Assembly (NCBI GenBank): GCA_963585895.1
Contig: OY757911.1
Coordinates: 96,173,686 to 96,237,685 of the forward strand
Direction: 5' to 3'
Length of the DNA stretch: 64,000 nucleotides
Source: Sepioteuthis lessoniana
Taxonomy: Eukaryota > Mollusca > Cephalopoda > Myopsida > Loliginidae
In this document: positions 1-10,529 of the stretch, in pieces
Layout of the letters: the number at the start of each line of letters is the position of its first letter
Numbering within the stretch: position 1 is the stretch's first letter
Made by a program: the position numbers and the translations under genes
Notes under the pieces: model-generated
Seen by the model: only the letters and a program-made list of their open reading frames with translations
What the model was told of the DNA's origin: nothing
The model's database searches: none

Positions 1-131
1 ATAACTATGGAATTGTTCATGTTAGATAGGAATGTTTGAAACCATTTAACTGTTCAAAAATTGAATTATAGCTATTGCAAGAATTGAATTATTAGAAGGA
101 TTTGACAGTGTGCAATGAATGAAGTTAAAAA
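1..131. other. AT-rich flank, perhaps decayed M repeat
   Basis: No gene seen. Short phrases such as 'aggaatgtttgaaacc' and 'taactgttcaaa' resemble the minisatellite part of the M repeat described at 10.7-11.1 kb, in the same orientation, but the match is too weak to be firm. Confidence 0.25.
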
Positions 132-263
132 GCATCCATACAGCAGTATCGGTCAAATGGAAATCAGACCTGACCGATAAAATGAAACGCATGCGTTTCA
201 TTTTATCGGTCAGGTCTGATTTCCATTTGACCGATAGGTTATCGATACTGCTGTATGGATGCA
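132..263. repeat. Near-perfect inverted repeat (foldback) at LINE 5' end
   Basis: Two arms meet with no loop at a GCATGC core (axis between 191 and 192). The left arm 132-191 pairs with 192-263; the only sizeable difference is about 11 bases (around 'ataacctatcg') present in the right arm alone. Both arms consist of LINE family 1 sequence, covering the codons for 'WKSDLTDKMKR' and 'SILLYGC' in alternating orientations. The codons normally between them ('SFFQAAVT') are missing. This suggests template switching or a double inversion when the copy was made. Confidence 0.85.
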
Positions 264-660
264 CCACTTGGACACTAACAAAACGGCTGGAGAAGAAGCT
301 AGATGGCAATTACACAAGAATGTTGCGAGCAATATTAAACAAGTCCTGGCGGCAACACTCCACAAAGCACCAACTATACCGCCACCTGCCTCCCATCACG
401 AAAACTATCCAAGTTAGACGAACCAGGCACGCAGGACTCTGCTGGAGGAGCAGGGAGGAGCTCGTAAGTGATGTACTCCTATGGACCCCCATATATGGCC
501 GAGCAGGACGACCTGCTCGAACATACATACAGCAGCTGTGTGAGGATACGGGATGTAGCCCAGAAGACATGCCTGAGGCGATCAACGATAGGGAAAAGTG
601 GTGAGAGAGGGTCAGGGATATCCGTGCTGGCGGCACCACATGATGATGATGATGATATAT
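132..660 (+). mobile_element. LINE family 1 copy A, 5'-truncated (APE-type non-LTR)
   Basis: Fragment of the C-terminal part of a non-LTR retrotransposon ORF, downstream of the reverse-transcriptase catalytic core. After the foldback it reads 'SILLYGCTTWTLTKRLEKKL', then about 120 codons ending near 'NDREKW', where a stop replaces the Arg found in sister copies (which go on with 'RERVRDIRA'). Two codons (Lys-Ala before 'GRPART') are also missing. The 3' end runs into (ATG)n, typical of RTE-like tails. It faces copy B tail to tail. It is dead: no polymerase or endonuclease remains. Family membership is clear from the other copies; the clade name (RTE/CR1-like) is an inference. Confidence 0.85.
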
Positions 661-690
661 ATGAACCTGAGTTGGTATCAAATAACCTTC

Positions 691-1253
691 AATGATATCA
701 TCATCATATCGCGCTTGTAGCACGGATATCCCTGACCCTCTCTCGCCACTCCTCCCTATCGTTCATCGCCCTAGGTAGGTCTTCAGGACAACATCCCGTA
801 TCCTCACATAGCTGCTGAATGTATGTTCGTGCTGGTCGTCCTGCTTTTGCATGGCCATGTGTGGGGGTCCATAAGAGTACATCTCTTATGAGTTCGTCCC
901 TGCTTCTCCAGCAGTGTCCTGCATGTCTGGCTCGTCTAACTTGAATAGTTTTCGTGATAGGGGGCAGGTGGCCGTACAGTTGGTGTCTTGTGGGGTGTTG
1001 CTGCCAGGACTTGTTTAAGATTGCACGTAGCATTCTTGTGTAATTGCCATCTAGCTTCTTCTCCAGCCGTTTTGTTAGCGTCCATGTAGTGCAGCCATAT
1101 AGCAGTATCGATGTGACCGCTGCCTGGAAGAAACTGCGTTTCATTTTATCGGTTAGGTCTGATTTCCAAATAATCGATAACCTATTGATAGCTGTCCATG
1201 CTTTCGCTAACCCCGTTTCGATGTCCTTTTCGGTAGATTCGACGCTGCTTCCT
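691..1253 (-). mobile_element. LINE family 1 copy B, 5'-truncated
   Basis: On the minus strand it encodes the last ~146 residues of the LINE ORF in one open frame, from 'MKRSFFQAAVTSILLYGCTT' to 'RERVRDIRATSAI' and a stop, plus some upstream sequence up to about 1253, where similarity to the 59-60 kb copy ends abruptly. The tail at 691-705 is (CAT)n on the plus strand. No target duplication is seen. It holds only the ORF end, so it cannot move by itself. Copy A ends about 30 bp away in the opposite direction. Confidence 0.88.
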
Positions 1254-1421
1254 CTAACCCAACAACCAACCCAGATTTTGTATTTGTTGCATACGTGTCA
1301 CCTTTCTATATGGTTTAATTGCGTATAAATTAAAATAAAAAGCTGATTATTTTTGAGATTTAAAAGATGTATGCCTTATATATAACTCTTTCTCTCACTC
1401 TCCATTTTTCTTTCTTTCTTC

Positions 1422-1462
<41 letters not shown>
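1422..1462. repeat. (CT)n(TA)n microsatellite
   Basis: Uninterrupted CT run followed directly by a TA run. Confidence 0.95.
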
Positions 1463-1737
1463 CTAAACCCTCCACATGAGGTAAATGCAATTAGAGGTTT
1501 ATTTTTAAATGGATTTTAACAGGTTTTAAATCATTTTTTTTCTTTTACTAGACTGGTTATCATACCCAGCTTCAAGTATCTAAGCACTACTATTCATCTA
1601 TATATATAGGGAAAATTGTGGGATGCATACGTTTCCCAAGCGTATAAGCACTGTAAAGACCATGATTTGAATTTTGGTCACTTGATCCATTTCCTAAGAC
1701 CATGACCATTACACCATAGAGGTCTCTCGGTTTACTT

Positions 1738-1740
<3 letters not shown>

Positions 1741-1809
<69 letters not shown>
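1741..1809. repeat. (AC)n(CT)n compound microsatellite
   Basis: About 16 AC units followed by about 18 CT units. Confidence 0.95.
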
Positions 1810-1814
<5 letters not shown>

Positions 1815-2074
1815 TTCTCTCTTGATATATATATATGTATATATATAAAGGTATTGGTGATGGTGTGTATGTGTGTGTACGAGTGTTAATCAAAAATTTA
1901 TTAGCTTCATCAAGATATTAGATATTTCGAAATCTTCTCACATTTGTAAGGACCTTCCGAACAAGAAATTATGATTGTAATCTAAATAAATATTTTTAAT
2001 TTTATGAGAAGTAAAAAAAAACTGACCTGCAATGATCCTTTTTTTTTAGTGAAATCTAGAACTTTTCAAACGTC

Positions 2075-2078
<4 letters not shown>

Positions 2079-2130
<52 letters not shown>
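2079..2130. repeat. (TA)n microsatellite
   Basis: About 23 TA units ending in ACACAC. Confidence 0.95.
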
Positions 2131-2517
2131 CTCTCTTTGAGTATCTGCCTGTGTGCACGTATGTATGTGTCTGGGTACACGAATGACCGAACGGATATCA
2201 TAGCAAAGAAATGGATTTGATGAGCCATGTTCAGGTATTAAATGTGGTTGTTTGCCTTTAATTTCACGCTAATGCTGATTGGAAAGGCACGATTCTTTCT
2301 ATTTCCACCACTAGCTATGCATAAAATAATTGAACACCCGTGGCTCATTAGATATAGTAAGCAATCTGTCTAGGGAAAACTCAAAAGTGGTGAGAGGGAT
2401 TATCTTTCGCACATCATTGCTCAATATTTGTTTAAAAAACATCATCGATATACGTAATTCAACGGTTCATTTCTCTTACTCAAATGATGAATACGTTGTG
2501 ATCTATGAGAGAATCAA

Positions 2518-2518
<1 letters not shown>

Positions 2519-2565
<47 letters not shown>
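2519..2565. repeat. (TA)n microsatellite
   Basis: About 23 uninterrupted TA units. Confidence 0.95.
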
Positions 2566-2569
<4 letters not shown>

Positions 2570-3400
2570 AGTTGGATAAATCAAACAAAAACTCAGATTT
2601 AGATGTGTAATATTTCGTTCGGGCTTTATTTCATCTTCAAAACAGAGGTAGTTTTCTGAGTTTTTCTATTTAAAACCATTTGAGAAGAGTGGTGGTTGTA
2701 GCAGGAAAAGGTAGGAGGGATTTAAAACCAAGTGTTTCAGGTTCCATTAAATATTATTTTGTTTTGAAAGTGAAGATAGATTTTAGGGTGTTGATTAGAA
2801 AGAAGTAGGGAAGGGTCTGTGTGAAAGGGGACTTTGACATGACTTGTTTTTCATGGAAAAGATATTTACTTTAATGTGATGTCACAGAAAATTGGTGATA
2901 TTTTAGTGTGTGGATTGTAGTTGGGCGGAAGAAGGGCTAAGTTGTAAATAAACAGGAAGAGCAAAAGGAAAGCATTCTCAAAAGTATGGTAGCACAGAAG
3001 GAAAAAAATAATGTTTTTCTCGCCTATCCGTTTCCTATTTTGATTTTGTTACGAACACAAACAATCAATTAAAACAAATTACGATCGAAACGCCCTTTTC
3101 TCCCGCATGTTAGAGCTCAAACACACATTCGATTTTTCCCAAGCTACCCTAATAAAACCCATACGCTGAAAAAACATCCCGAACACTACTGGAATAAAAT
3201 CTGTGGTCATCTCCAAAACAAACCAAATAAAATAACATCCAGGTTTTTCCCATTTATTACCACACCTGACGAACATCATACGGAACGAAAACCGATTTAC
3301 ATTGACCGTTGATCAAAAGAACAAAAAGTCAGGTGTTTTTTGTATGTATTCCACAAATAATAAACTACTCAGAAACATTCGAAATTTTTCTCTCTTCCAT

Positions 3401-3482
3401 TCTCTCTCTCTCTCTCTCTCCCTTTCTCTCTCTCTATCTCTCTCTCTGTTGCATTCTATCTTTCTTTCTCTATCTCTCTATA
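3401..3482. repeat. CT-rich imperfect microsatellite
   Basis: CT runs broken by TTT and TAT, then TA-rich sequence. Confidence 0.9.
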
Positions 3483-3908
3483 TAAATATCTTTATACATG
3501 TAAGTATATATATGAATGCATGTGTTTATACGTATAAAAATATATGCATATATATGCATACATGCTGAAGTTTTCGATTGTGGTGAATCTGACAAAATGA
3601 TACAAATAAATGGAAAGATGCATAAAATAAACAAAAAAATTTAGTTAAAGTGTTATTTCATTTTTGTTTATTGAAAGAATTTTATCAGACTAAACATTTT
3701 TTCTTACATTAAAGCAATAGAGTTTCTCTTGCTTAAATGTAGACAAACGAAAAAATATATTTAAGTTAGATGAAATTATTTGAATTAACAAGAATGAAAT
3801 ATCACTACGAGTAAACTTTTGTAAGCGTTGGTTTTATGCATCTTTCCACTTATTTTCGTCATATACATATGAATACACACTGACGTTTATATAAGTAAAC
3901 ACACACGC

Positions 3909-3948
<40 letters not shown>

Positions 3949-3949
3949 T
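3909..3949. repeat. (AT)n(GT)n microsatellite
   Basis: AT run passing directly into a GT run. Confidence 0.95.
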
Positions 3950-4517
3950 AAAAGCATACACAAATAAATGAGAGCTTTTCTTATTATATTGCTGTTAAAT
4001 ATTCCTATCGGATACTAATGAAGGTTTAAATGTTGAAAATATTCCGAAAATAATATTTGGTATATTGGAACAATGCATACTCGTAAACGTTTTCAGGGGA
4101 TAATTCTTACTTTCTTACTAGATTTAAAATACTATTAATTCTGAAATATATAATATCTTATATCGTTAAACACTGAGGAAAGCATTATACATATACCTTT
4201 TCGGAAACTCCATTTTAGGTGCTACAACATATATGTATTTTTTTACTTGTTATATAATCACGTTTAATAAGAATCCTGGAAAATACGATTTGGTATACAT
4301 GGGCTGATGTAGGTTTCTATCTTTTCTTTGATCCATTGTAACAGGTAGTATTCAGACGTTGCAAAGAATTGAACGTTAATGTAAAATGTACAATGTATAT
4401 TCTCAGACCTATATGTGTAATGGGAAAATATTGTCACCAAGGACTTAGTGTTGAAAAATATCTATTGATAGCGGCTCCTTAAACCACAGACTCTCCCTCC
4501 CTCTATAAATCTATCTA

Positions 4518-4518
<1 letters not shown>

Positions 4519-4568
<50 letters not shown>

Positions 4569-4588
4569 TTAGAGAGAGAAAGAGAGGA
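4519..4588. repeat. (CT)n(AT)n(AG)n self-complementary microsatellite
   Basis: CT run, AT run and AG run in succession, so the whole block is its own reverse complement and could form a long hairpin or cruciform. Confidence 0.9.
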
Positions 4589-4639
4589 AGGTAGTAGATT
4601 GATTGGTTGTTCCATCAAAATCTTGTATCACATTGACTC

Positions 4640-4935
4640 TATTTTCTAAGATGATTTTTCAAACCAGCAGTTTCCCAAATCTTGAAGTACACCTGCCAGA
4701 TAAAAAGAATGATGACTCCAGATGTTACTTAATCTGGTACTAAGATAAGGTTTTAGTTCACAAGGTTTTTTTTTCAACCTGATAAAACAGACTTTACTGC
4801 AAATGACGCAATTGGTATAACGTCGACATAATGGAAGAGTTAACTTTTCAAATCTCTCCTGAGACTTCATGTGATTAACATATCCAGCTTTAGAGAGAAG
4901 AACACGATCACAAACATTACACCTGCAAGCAGATT
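4640..4935 (-). pseudogene. Fossil of a C2H2 zinc-finger region
   Basis: Read on the minus strand, 4866-4934 gives 'CNVCDRVLLSKAGYVNHMKS', a C2H2-like pattern (C-x2-C, hydrophobic spacer, H). About 20 codons on, 'NCVICSKVC' looks like the start of a second finger, and in another frame near 4650-4690 'ETAGLKNHLRK' looks like the end of a third. The 'SKAG...NH' and 'AGLKNH' wording is common in C2H2 fingers attached to cephalopod and other invertebrate retroelements, and also occurs in host finger genes. The fingers fall in different frames and lack several Cys/His ligands, so this is a relic and not an exon. Whether the source was a LINE or a host gene is not decided. Confidence 0.5.
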
Positions 4936-5012
4936 CATGTACCTGACTTCAAAAACATTTCTTTCTTCAACATTTCATGAATTTTAAGGCTCTCCTCAGA
5001 AGAGATAAGTGA

Positions 5013-5245
5013 AAGTAAAGATAGCGACCATAGTCCAGGGCTACCCGAAATCTCCCTTTTCTATAGCTACAACACCGAGGTGTTGAAGAGGGCACTACAC
5101 TTTACCCTTGAAACGTACCTTATAATGCTGAGTATTAAGCAAGTAGGTATCAAGTACCATTTTTTGAATCTATGGTATGACTTGACTTGGGATTGAACCA
5201 CAGCCTCCCGGCTCATTGGCGAACCCTCTACCACTAGACTGCTTT
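5013..5245 (-). mobile_element. tRNA-derived SINE, family S1
   Basis: Read on the minus strand, it begins with a tRNA-like head: box A-like 'tagtggtagagg' and box B-like 'ggttcaatccc'. A body shared with four other copies follows ('caagggtaaagtg', 'ggtgttgtagctatagaaaa'). The element ends near the phrase 'ggtcgct' just before 5013. Length about 235 bp. It has no coding capacity and would depend on LINE proteins. Confidence 0.85.
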
Positions 5246-7100
5246 AAATATTTTTATCCATTGAGATTTTCTTAGTACTAGTTGTATCCACTACATAATA
5301 GACTCGCACTCCTCCATAAACTCTCATCAACGGAGCGTTAGCGGAGTTAACCAAACCCACGTGACACAATCACGTGTGATGCCACAAGCGTAGTCGATGG
5401 ATAGTCGCTACCCCACTGGACTCTTAGTTTCCTAATAACTAACTACTGTTTAACCGGATTTACTTGCATCTTGTTTCTGTTGCTTAAATATAAATGTTTT
5501 TCTATCAACTTTTTTGTGTTCCCCGTGTCTTTCTTTTGCCAGCATCACAACAGTACTTACGCTTTTCAATCCAGAATATCAATGTACATTGATTTCAAAT
5601 TATTCTCATAGCATGTGCTTCATGTTTCATTAATCATATATGCATATGTAGATAAAATATTGAATAGTCATACGGCAAATCTTTTTAATACAACTGGACA
5701 GTTAACAAAGATTTCATCAGTTGTAGTTTCGGGGCCAAAGCCTTATGTCAACTTATGTAGTGTTCTTGTAGTATATTACAATATGACCAAGCTTTGTTGG
5801 CATTCTATGACGGAAATATCAGGTTAGGACACAATTGTTGCATACAGGAAAGAAAAACCACAACGCTTATTCATAAGTACATAATTACCTGAAATGTATG
5901 TATAGGTAGAGTAAGAACGAGTCGGAGATGGATGAAATGCACAGACACAGGGATGACGGTGCAGTTTTTCTGTGAAACCTCTCTGCTGTTTTGTTTCATT
6001 CTGACTTGGTCGAAATCTTTCTTGGCTTATATAATTTACCGGACGCCCACGCCATTCTCGTCGTCCCGGATCCCGCCTCCTATTGCACGTGGATACGTCT
6101 CCCGTTTAGCGTGCCAAACATGAAACTTATGCAGCACTTTCCCTAAGGAATACTTGCGTCTTGTTTACTTTAGGAATCAGATGGACATCATTTTGTGCCA
6201 TACACACAACGTATGCAGCATTTCTCTTGGAGCATTGTCATGTTTACATTAGGAAACAGGTGTTCCCCCTGATATGCCAACACAACTCATGTGGCATACC
6301 AAAAGACGTTTCCTGTTGTTATCCAACACAATCACTTCGTGAAATCCTTTGTTTTCTTCATAAGTTTCATGAGATGAAGCTGTAATTCAATGATACAGCC
6401 TTTCATTTAGAATTTGAGATGCAACAACATTACACTGAAGGTGAATTAGAATAAACTTTCCCAGAAATTCACATGCGAAGTCAATGTACCAGATATCATC
6501 AATAAATAGTTAAATTTGTGATGATAATTCGAATTATATGACGAGTATGTAACTGCAATGGAGAACCAAAATATTGTTCTATGTAACTTCAACTTCAACC
6601 GACTATTTTCTAATTTGATAACTATGTTGAGGAACAAAAAACATCCAGTGAACTGTTGATCATTCCTGACTTGATCCCTTTCTATCCTATAACGCAGATA
6701 CTAACCCTACACTTCAACACAGTTGGCACATAGTAGAGTCTTGTTTTATTTCTAACTTTGATTTAGAAAATGTTTAGTAAATGAAAAAGTGGTTGTTATA
6801 TATTCCGAAAATTTTTAGCAACCAATCGTATATGTTTACCGTCACCCTGTGTAATGTTTAATCGATGAAACTTGTTATTTAGACTTCTATGTAGTTTCAA
6901 TTGTTTACTTTTTCTCCTCCTTCCTTCTCTCTCTCTCTCTCTCTTGCTTCCCCCCTCTCTCTCATATATACATACGCACATATTCGGAATTTAGCCTTAC
7001 TTATACAACGTTTTTAATGAGGCAACTTATGAAATATTTATAAGCGAATTATATTGCATTTTATTATTTACTTTTCCTCATTTGTACAAAACACTAATTT
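5246..7100. other. Non-coding stretch, unassigned
   Basis: No gene seen. The part 5930-6125 is less AT-rich and open for 63 codons on the plus strand, without a recognisable domain. A short ~76-bp duplication lies at 6125-6310 and a CT-rich run near 6925-6960. The rest is AT-rich. Confidence 0.5.
6125..6310. repeat. Short diverged tandem repeat, ~76-bp unit
   Basis: 'acttatgcagcactttcc' and about 76 bp later 'acgtatgcagcatttctc', each followed by 'tgtttac.ttaggaa.cag'. A third partial start ('actcatgtggca') follows. Two and a half units, diverged. Confidence 0.55.
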
Positions 7101-7104
7101 TAAT

Positions 7105-9690
7105 GCTACACTATCGTTCACTCACCTCTGAAAATTGACCCCCCCCTTTGATCTAGAGTCAGTTTCAGAATGATATATTATTAATAACTCATTAGAGTTT
7201 TTCATATCAGCGTTGGCTAATGGTCGTTCACTGGAGTTTGAGTGACAGCAAGTCTCTAAAGTTTCCAGAACTCTTCTCAGTATTCTGACCGTTCTCAATA
7301 ATGGATGGTCTCGACTCATCAGCCAACTTCCAAGTTCTCCAGCCCTTTTAATAATCATTTAGTTACTGTTCCAAACGCACCAATTCCAAGTGGTATTATT
7401 GTAACCAGCATATTCCATAGTTTCTTCCATTCCCTTGCAAGGTCAAGGTACTTATCGTTCTTTTCAAATTCTTTCAGTTTTATTCTGTGGTCAGCCGGGA
7501 CAGTAGAGTCAAAAACTTTGCAAGTTCTCTTTTTTTGTTGATTATTATTAGGTCTGGCCTTCTGGACGAGATTATGATCCGTGTGTATGTCAAAGTCCCA
7601 TAGGAGTTTATGCGTGTTATTTTCAAGGACAGTTACTGGGTTGTGCATGTACCGTTACTAGTATGGTCTAATCTAACTTTCTTTCACTTCTCCCAGTGGA
7701 TCACTTTGCCGACTCAATCGTGTCAAGTTTTACATTCCTTCAGCGCTAATATGCTGCATTCACTTATTGTGTGATTGATCGTTTCGTCTCTGTCACCGCA
7801 TAGTCTACATCTGCTATTTTGTTGCGTCTTATCTATTCTCGCTTTTATATGATAAGTTCTCATGGAGTTGTTTTGTGCTGCTATTAGGAGATATTCTGTT
7901 TCTCTCTTTTCTTATCTATGTCCTGGTTTTGTCGTGTGAGATGTTGTTTATCAATCGTTTAAAACGTCCATAGAGTTGCTTTCCTTCCCATTTTTGTTTC
8001 CTAGTTATTGTCATTCTATTGTCCATCGTGTTATCATTATTATCGTTTCTGATGGTTGTAATGAGTCCTCCATCGTGTTTTTGTATATAGTCTTCGTGTC
8101 ATTGTATCGATGCGTCAACGCTGTCTTCAAAGGTGGCAAATCCTCTTCCTCCCTCTTTTCTTGAAATATATAGTCTGTCAACGTTATCTCTGGGATGTAA
8201 TGCCTTATGTATAGTCATTCGTTTTCTTGTTTGGTCCATTTGTTTAGGTTCGTCTCTGGTCCACATGAGAAAAGGTCCGGAATATCTAATGAGTGGTACA
8301 GCCCAGATATTTATTCTCTAGTTAAGGTTTTGGCCAGAGAGTTTAGTCTCGAGTAGTTTTCTAGTTCTGAGATATTCCTATTGAATTTTGTCTTTCATTT
8401 CCACTTTTTGATGGTGTCAACATCCAAGATGCTCAAGTATTTGTAGGTTTTGTTTTCTGCGAGCGTTCCAATCTTTGCTTGATTTGTAAGTTCCATTCCA
8501 TCAGTTAGATATCGTTTGCCACATTTCTTTACAAGCATAGCACATGTTTCTATACCAAATTCCATTCCTATGTATTGACTGTGTATTAGAGTTTCCAGTT
8601 CTTTTTTCCTTTTTTGCAAATAGTTTGATGTCATCCATGTACATTAGGTGATTGATTTATTCGTGCGATCTACTAAGTTTGTATCCAACTGTACATTTTC
8701 TGTATACGTGTTTAAGGGGCATCATGAAAATTATGATTAGTATGAGTGATGGAAAATACATCTTTGGATATTTGCTTCAGCTAAGCTTCTTCCTCCTGTT
8801 GTCAATTCCACTCTCCAGATTTTCATAGTTTTCTTGATAAAGTTTATGACTTCATGTGATATTTTGTACATTTTGAGGCTGTTTATTATCCAGCTATACG
8901 GAACCATATCATTTGCCTTTTTGTAGTCAATCCTGGCCTTAGCTGGATTTTTCCGTCGGGTCTTACTCTCATCTAGAAAATGTTGATTTATGTAAAGTAA
9001 TTCTGTTCTGCCTCTGGATCCATTGCAGCATCCTTTCTGTTCGTTTGGGAACAAACCACGGCTTGTTAGCGAGTTGTAAATCTCTTCCCTTATTTATGCT
9101 GTTAATATTTTCCACATCGTTGGTAGGTAAGTTATGGGCCTGTAATTGTTTGGGGCGTTTTTTTTTTTTTTTGTTTGGGTCCTTTTGTATCAATATGGCC
9201 TTTCCTTTGGTCATCCATCTGGGTACATGTGCTCTTTGTAGGCATTTATAATTTCTAGTACTAGTCTGTCGTGAATGAAGGCGAACTTCTTGAACCACAA
9301 ACCATGTATTCCATCATGGCTTGGTGGTTTCCAGTTTGATGTCTTTTTAAGTTTCATTTTGAGTAGATTGGTGTGTATTTCCGCTTTCGGGTCTTCTACG
9401 AGTCCTTCTAGTTCTCTTTTCATATTGTTTATTCATTCAGCCTTTTCGTTATGCTTTTTGGTTTCCATATTTTAATCCAAAATCGTTGGGTTTCTTTTGC
9501 ATCCGGTTGTTGGTATGTTTTATTGTAATCTCATCGCAATTGTTGATAGAATTATCGTTCATTGTTTTGGAATTTCCTGCTTTGTCTGTATTATTATACC
9601 CATTGTCTATATCTCTTTAATCTTCCTTCTTTCGCCAGTACTTTCTCGTTTATTTCCTCAAGTTGTAAGATGATGAATTAGTTAATAAAT
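7105..9690 (-). mobile_element. Decayed R2-like LINE, near full-length RT-nuclease ORF
   Basis: Minus-strand reading in several frames gives, from 5' (about 9690) to 3' (about 7105): a linker with 'NWKPPSHDGIHGLWFKKFAF' (9430-9290); thumb-fingers sequence with 'MTKGKAILIQKDP' and 'IDYKKANDMVPYSWIINSLK'; the catalytic 'YMDDIKLF' near 8625-8642, still intact; 'IGMEFGIETCAMLVKKCGKR'; a CCHC knuckle 'CRLCGDRDETINHTISEC' at 7756-7809, with all four ligands kept; and a C-terminal nuclease-like block ('THKLLWDFDIHTDH', 'VFDSTVPADHRI', 7370-7650) where the expected Arg-Pro-Asp reads Arg-Pro-Asn. It ends with 'RILRRVLETLETCCHS'. The order RT, CCHC, PD-(D/E)XK-type nuclease is that of the R2 superfamily. 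Many frameshifts and stops make it inactive. Clade is an inference; the family is recalled from many invertebrate genomes. Confidence 0.8.
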
Positions 9691-9719
9691 GAATGACTCG
9701 GAATTACGCGCTTGAACAT

Positions 9720-10080
9720 TGTTTGTAGACGTGATGAAAACATTCTGAGGTAATCGGCGGGCCAAAATCAACAAGGTGTTAGTTGAAAAGCCGTTAAAAA
9801 TTCTACAAGACATAAGTGCTTAAATGAATATTAAGGTTCATTTTTTACGTAGCCATCTAGATAAGTTTTTGAATAATTGAGGTGACGTGAGTGATGATCC
9901 AGAAGAAAGATTCCATCTGGATATCAAAAAAATGGAAGAGCGTTACTAGAGAGGGTGGGACAAACGAATGATGGCTGACTATTGCAGGAGTATCAAAAGG
10001 ACTTAAATTTCATTGAACTTGACAAGCACCCAAGAAAGAGGAATTCCTTTACCACATTTCTAATGTTCAAGAAAGTCTTA
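9720..10080 (+). pseudogene. Fossil of an unnamed high-copy invertebrate protein
   Basis: One plus-strand frame, with several breaks, reads 'NIKVHFLRSHLDKF', then 'GDVSDDPEERFHLDIKKMEE', then 'GWDKRMMADYCRSIKR' (9825-10003). An upstream stretch at 9728-9824 also fits ('LVEKPLKILQDI'). I recall this pattern (KxHFLxSHLD, GERFHQDI, MxADYCW) from an uncharacterised protein present in many copies in Hydra, aphids and cephalopods, usually thought to derive from a mobile element. Function is unknown. Only about 120 residues of the C-terminal half survive. It sits between two R2-like fragments and in the opposite direction, so it is probably an older, separate insertion. Confidence 0.6.
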
Positions 10081-10214
10081 TTTCTGTGGTTATTTTATTA
10101 GATGATTTCATGAAAATACTTGCTGCTCATTGTATGTTTAACCATTTTCACTATGCAGACCGACGTAATGGCAAAGTCCACTAGATGACAAGCTATTTTT
10201 TTCTGTTTAATCAA

Positions 10215-10520
10215 TACTTACCAATGTTAGATGATCAGTTTTTATCTTAAAATCTTTGTGAAATTTAGTCTCTTGACTGGAATCTGGTTTGTTCATATAT
10301 CATTTGCTGATTTTGTCAAATTTCCAGTAGATAAACTTTGTCCTGTACTGTATTCCTTTTATGCTAGCTTGCTGGATTCTTTTATTATGTACTTAAACGT
10401 TTCAGATTTGTCTTCGCATAACCAACACTTGTTATTCTCTTGCGTATTATCAATTTCTGCTTTTGCGTAATTGGTCCTAATTGCATTATTTTGTGATAAT
10501 ATAAAAGACGTTCATTTTCT
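10215..10520 (-). mobile_element. R2-like LINE fragment (zinc knuckle to nuclease linker)
   Basis: Read on the minus strand it gives 'NYAKAEIDNTQENNKCWLCE' and on to 'DKSETFKYIIKESSKLA', which aligns with the CCHC region of the 7.1-9.7 kb element ('CRLCGDRDETINHTISEC'). Here the ligand His reads Tyr and the last Cys reads Ser, so the knuckle is lost. Remnants of the following linker extend to about 10215. It is a second, independent copy and more decayed. Confidence 0.65.
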
Positions 10521-10529
10521 CTCATACGG

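Larger units (their letters stand above)
1254..4620. other. AT-rich non-coding stretch with microsatellites
   Basis: No gene or dated element recognised. It holds several simple repeats listed separately and one weak tRNA-like block on the minus strand near 1600-1735 ('tggtgtaatggtcatgg' type box A), possibly an old SINE. The few open frames are mostly translated microsatellite. Confidence 0.6.

Noticed and set aside
310-723. 137-codon minus-strand frame opposite LINE copy A
   Set aside because: Antisense shadow of the LINE ORF; the plus-strand frame carries the conserved LINE residues.
5932-6123. 63-codon frame in a GC-richer patch as a host exon
   Set aside because: No domain, no convincing splice signals and no second exon nearby; kept only as unassigned.
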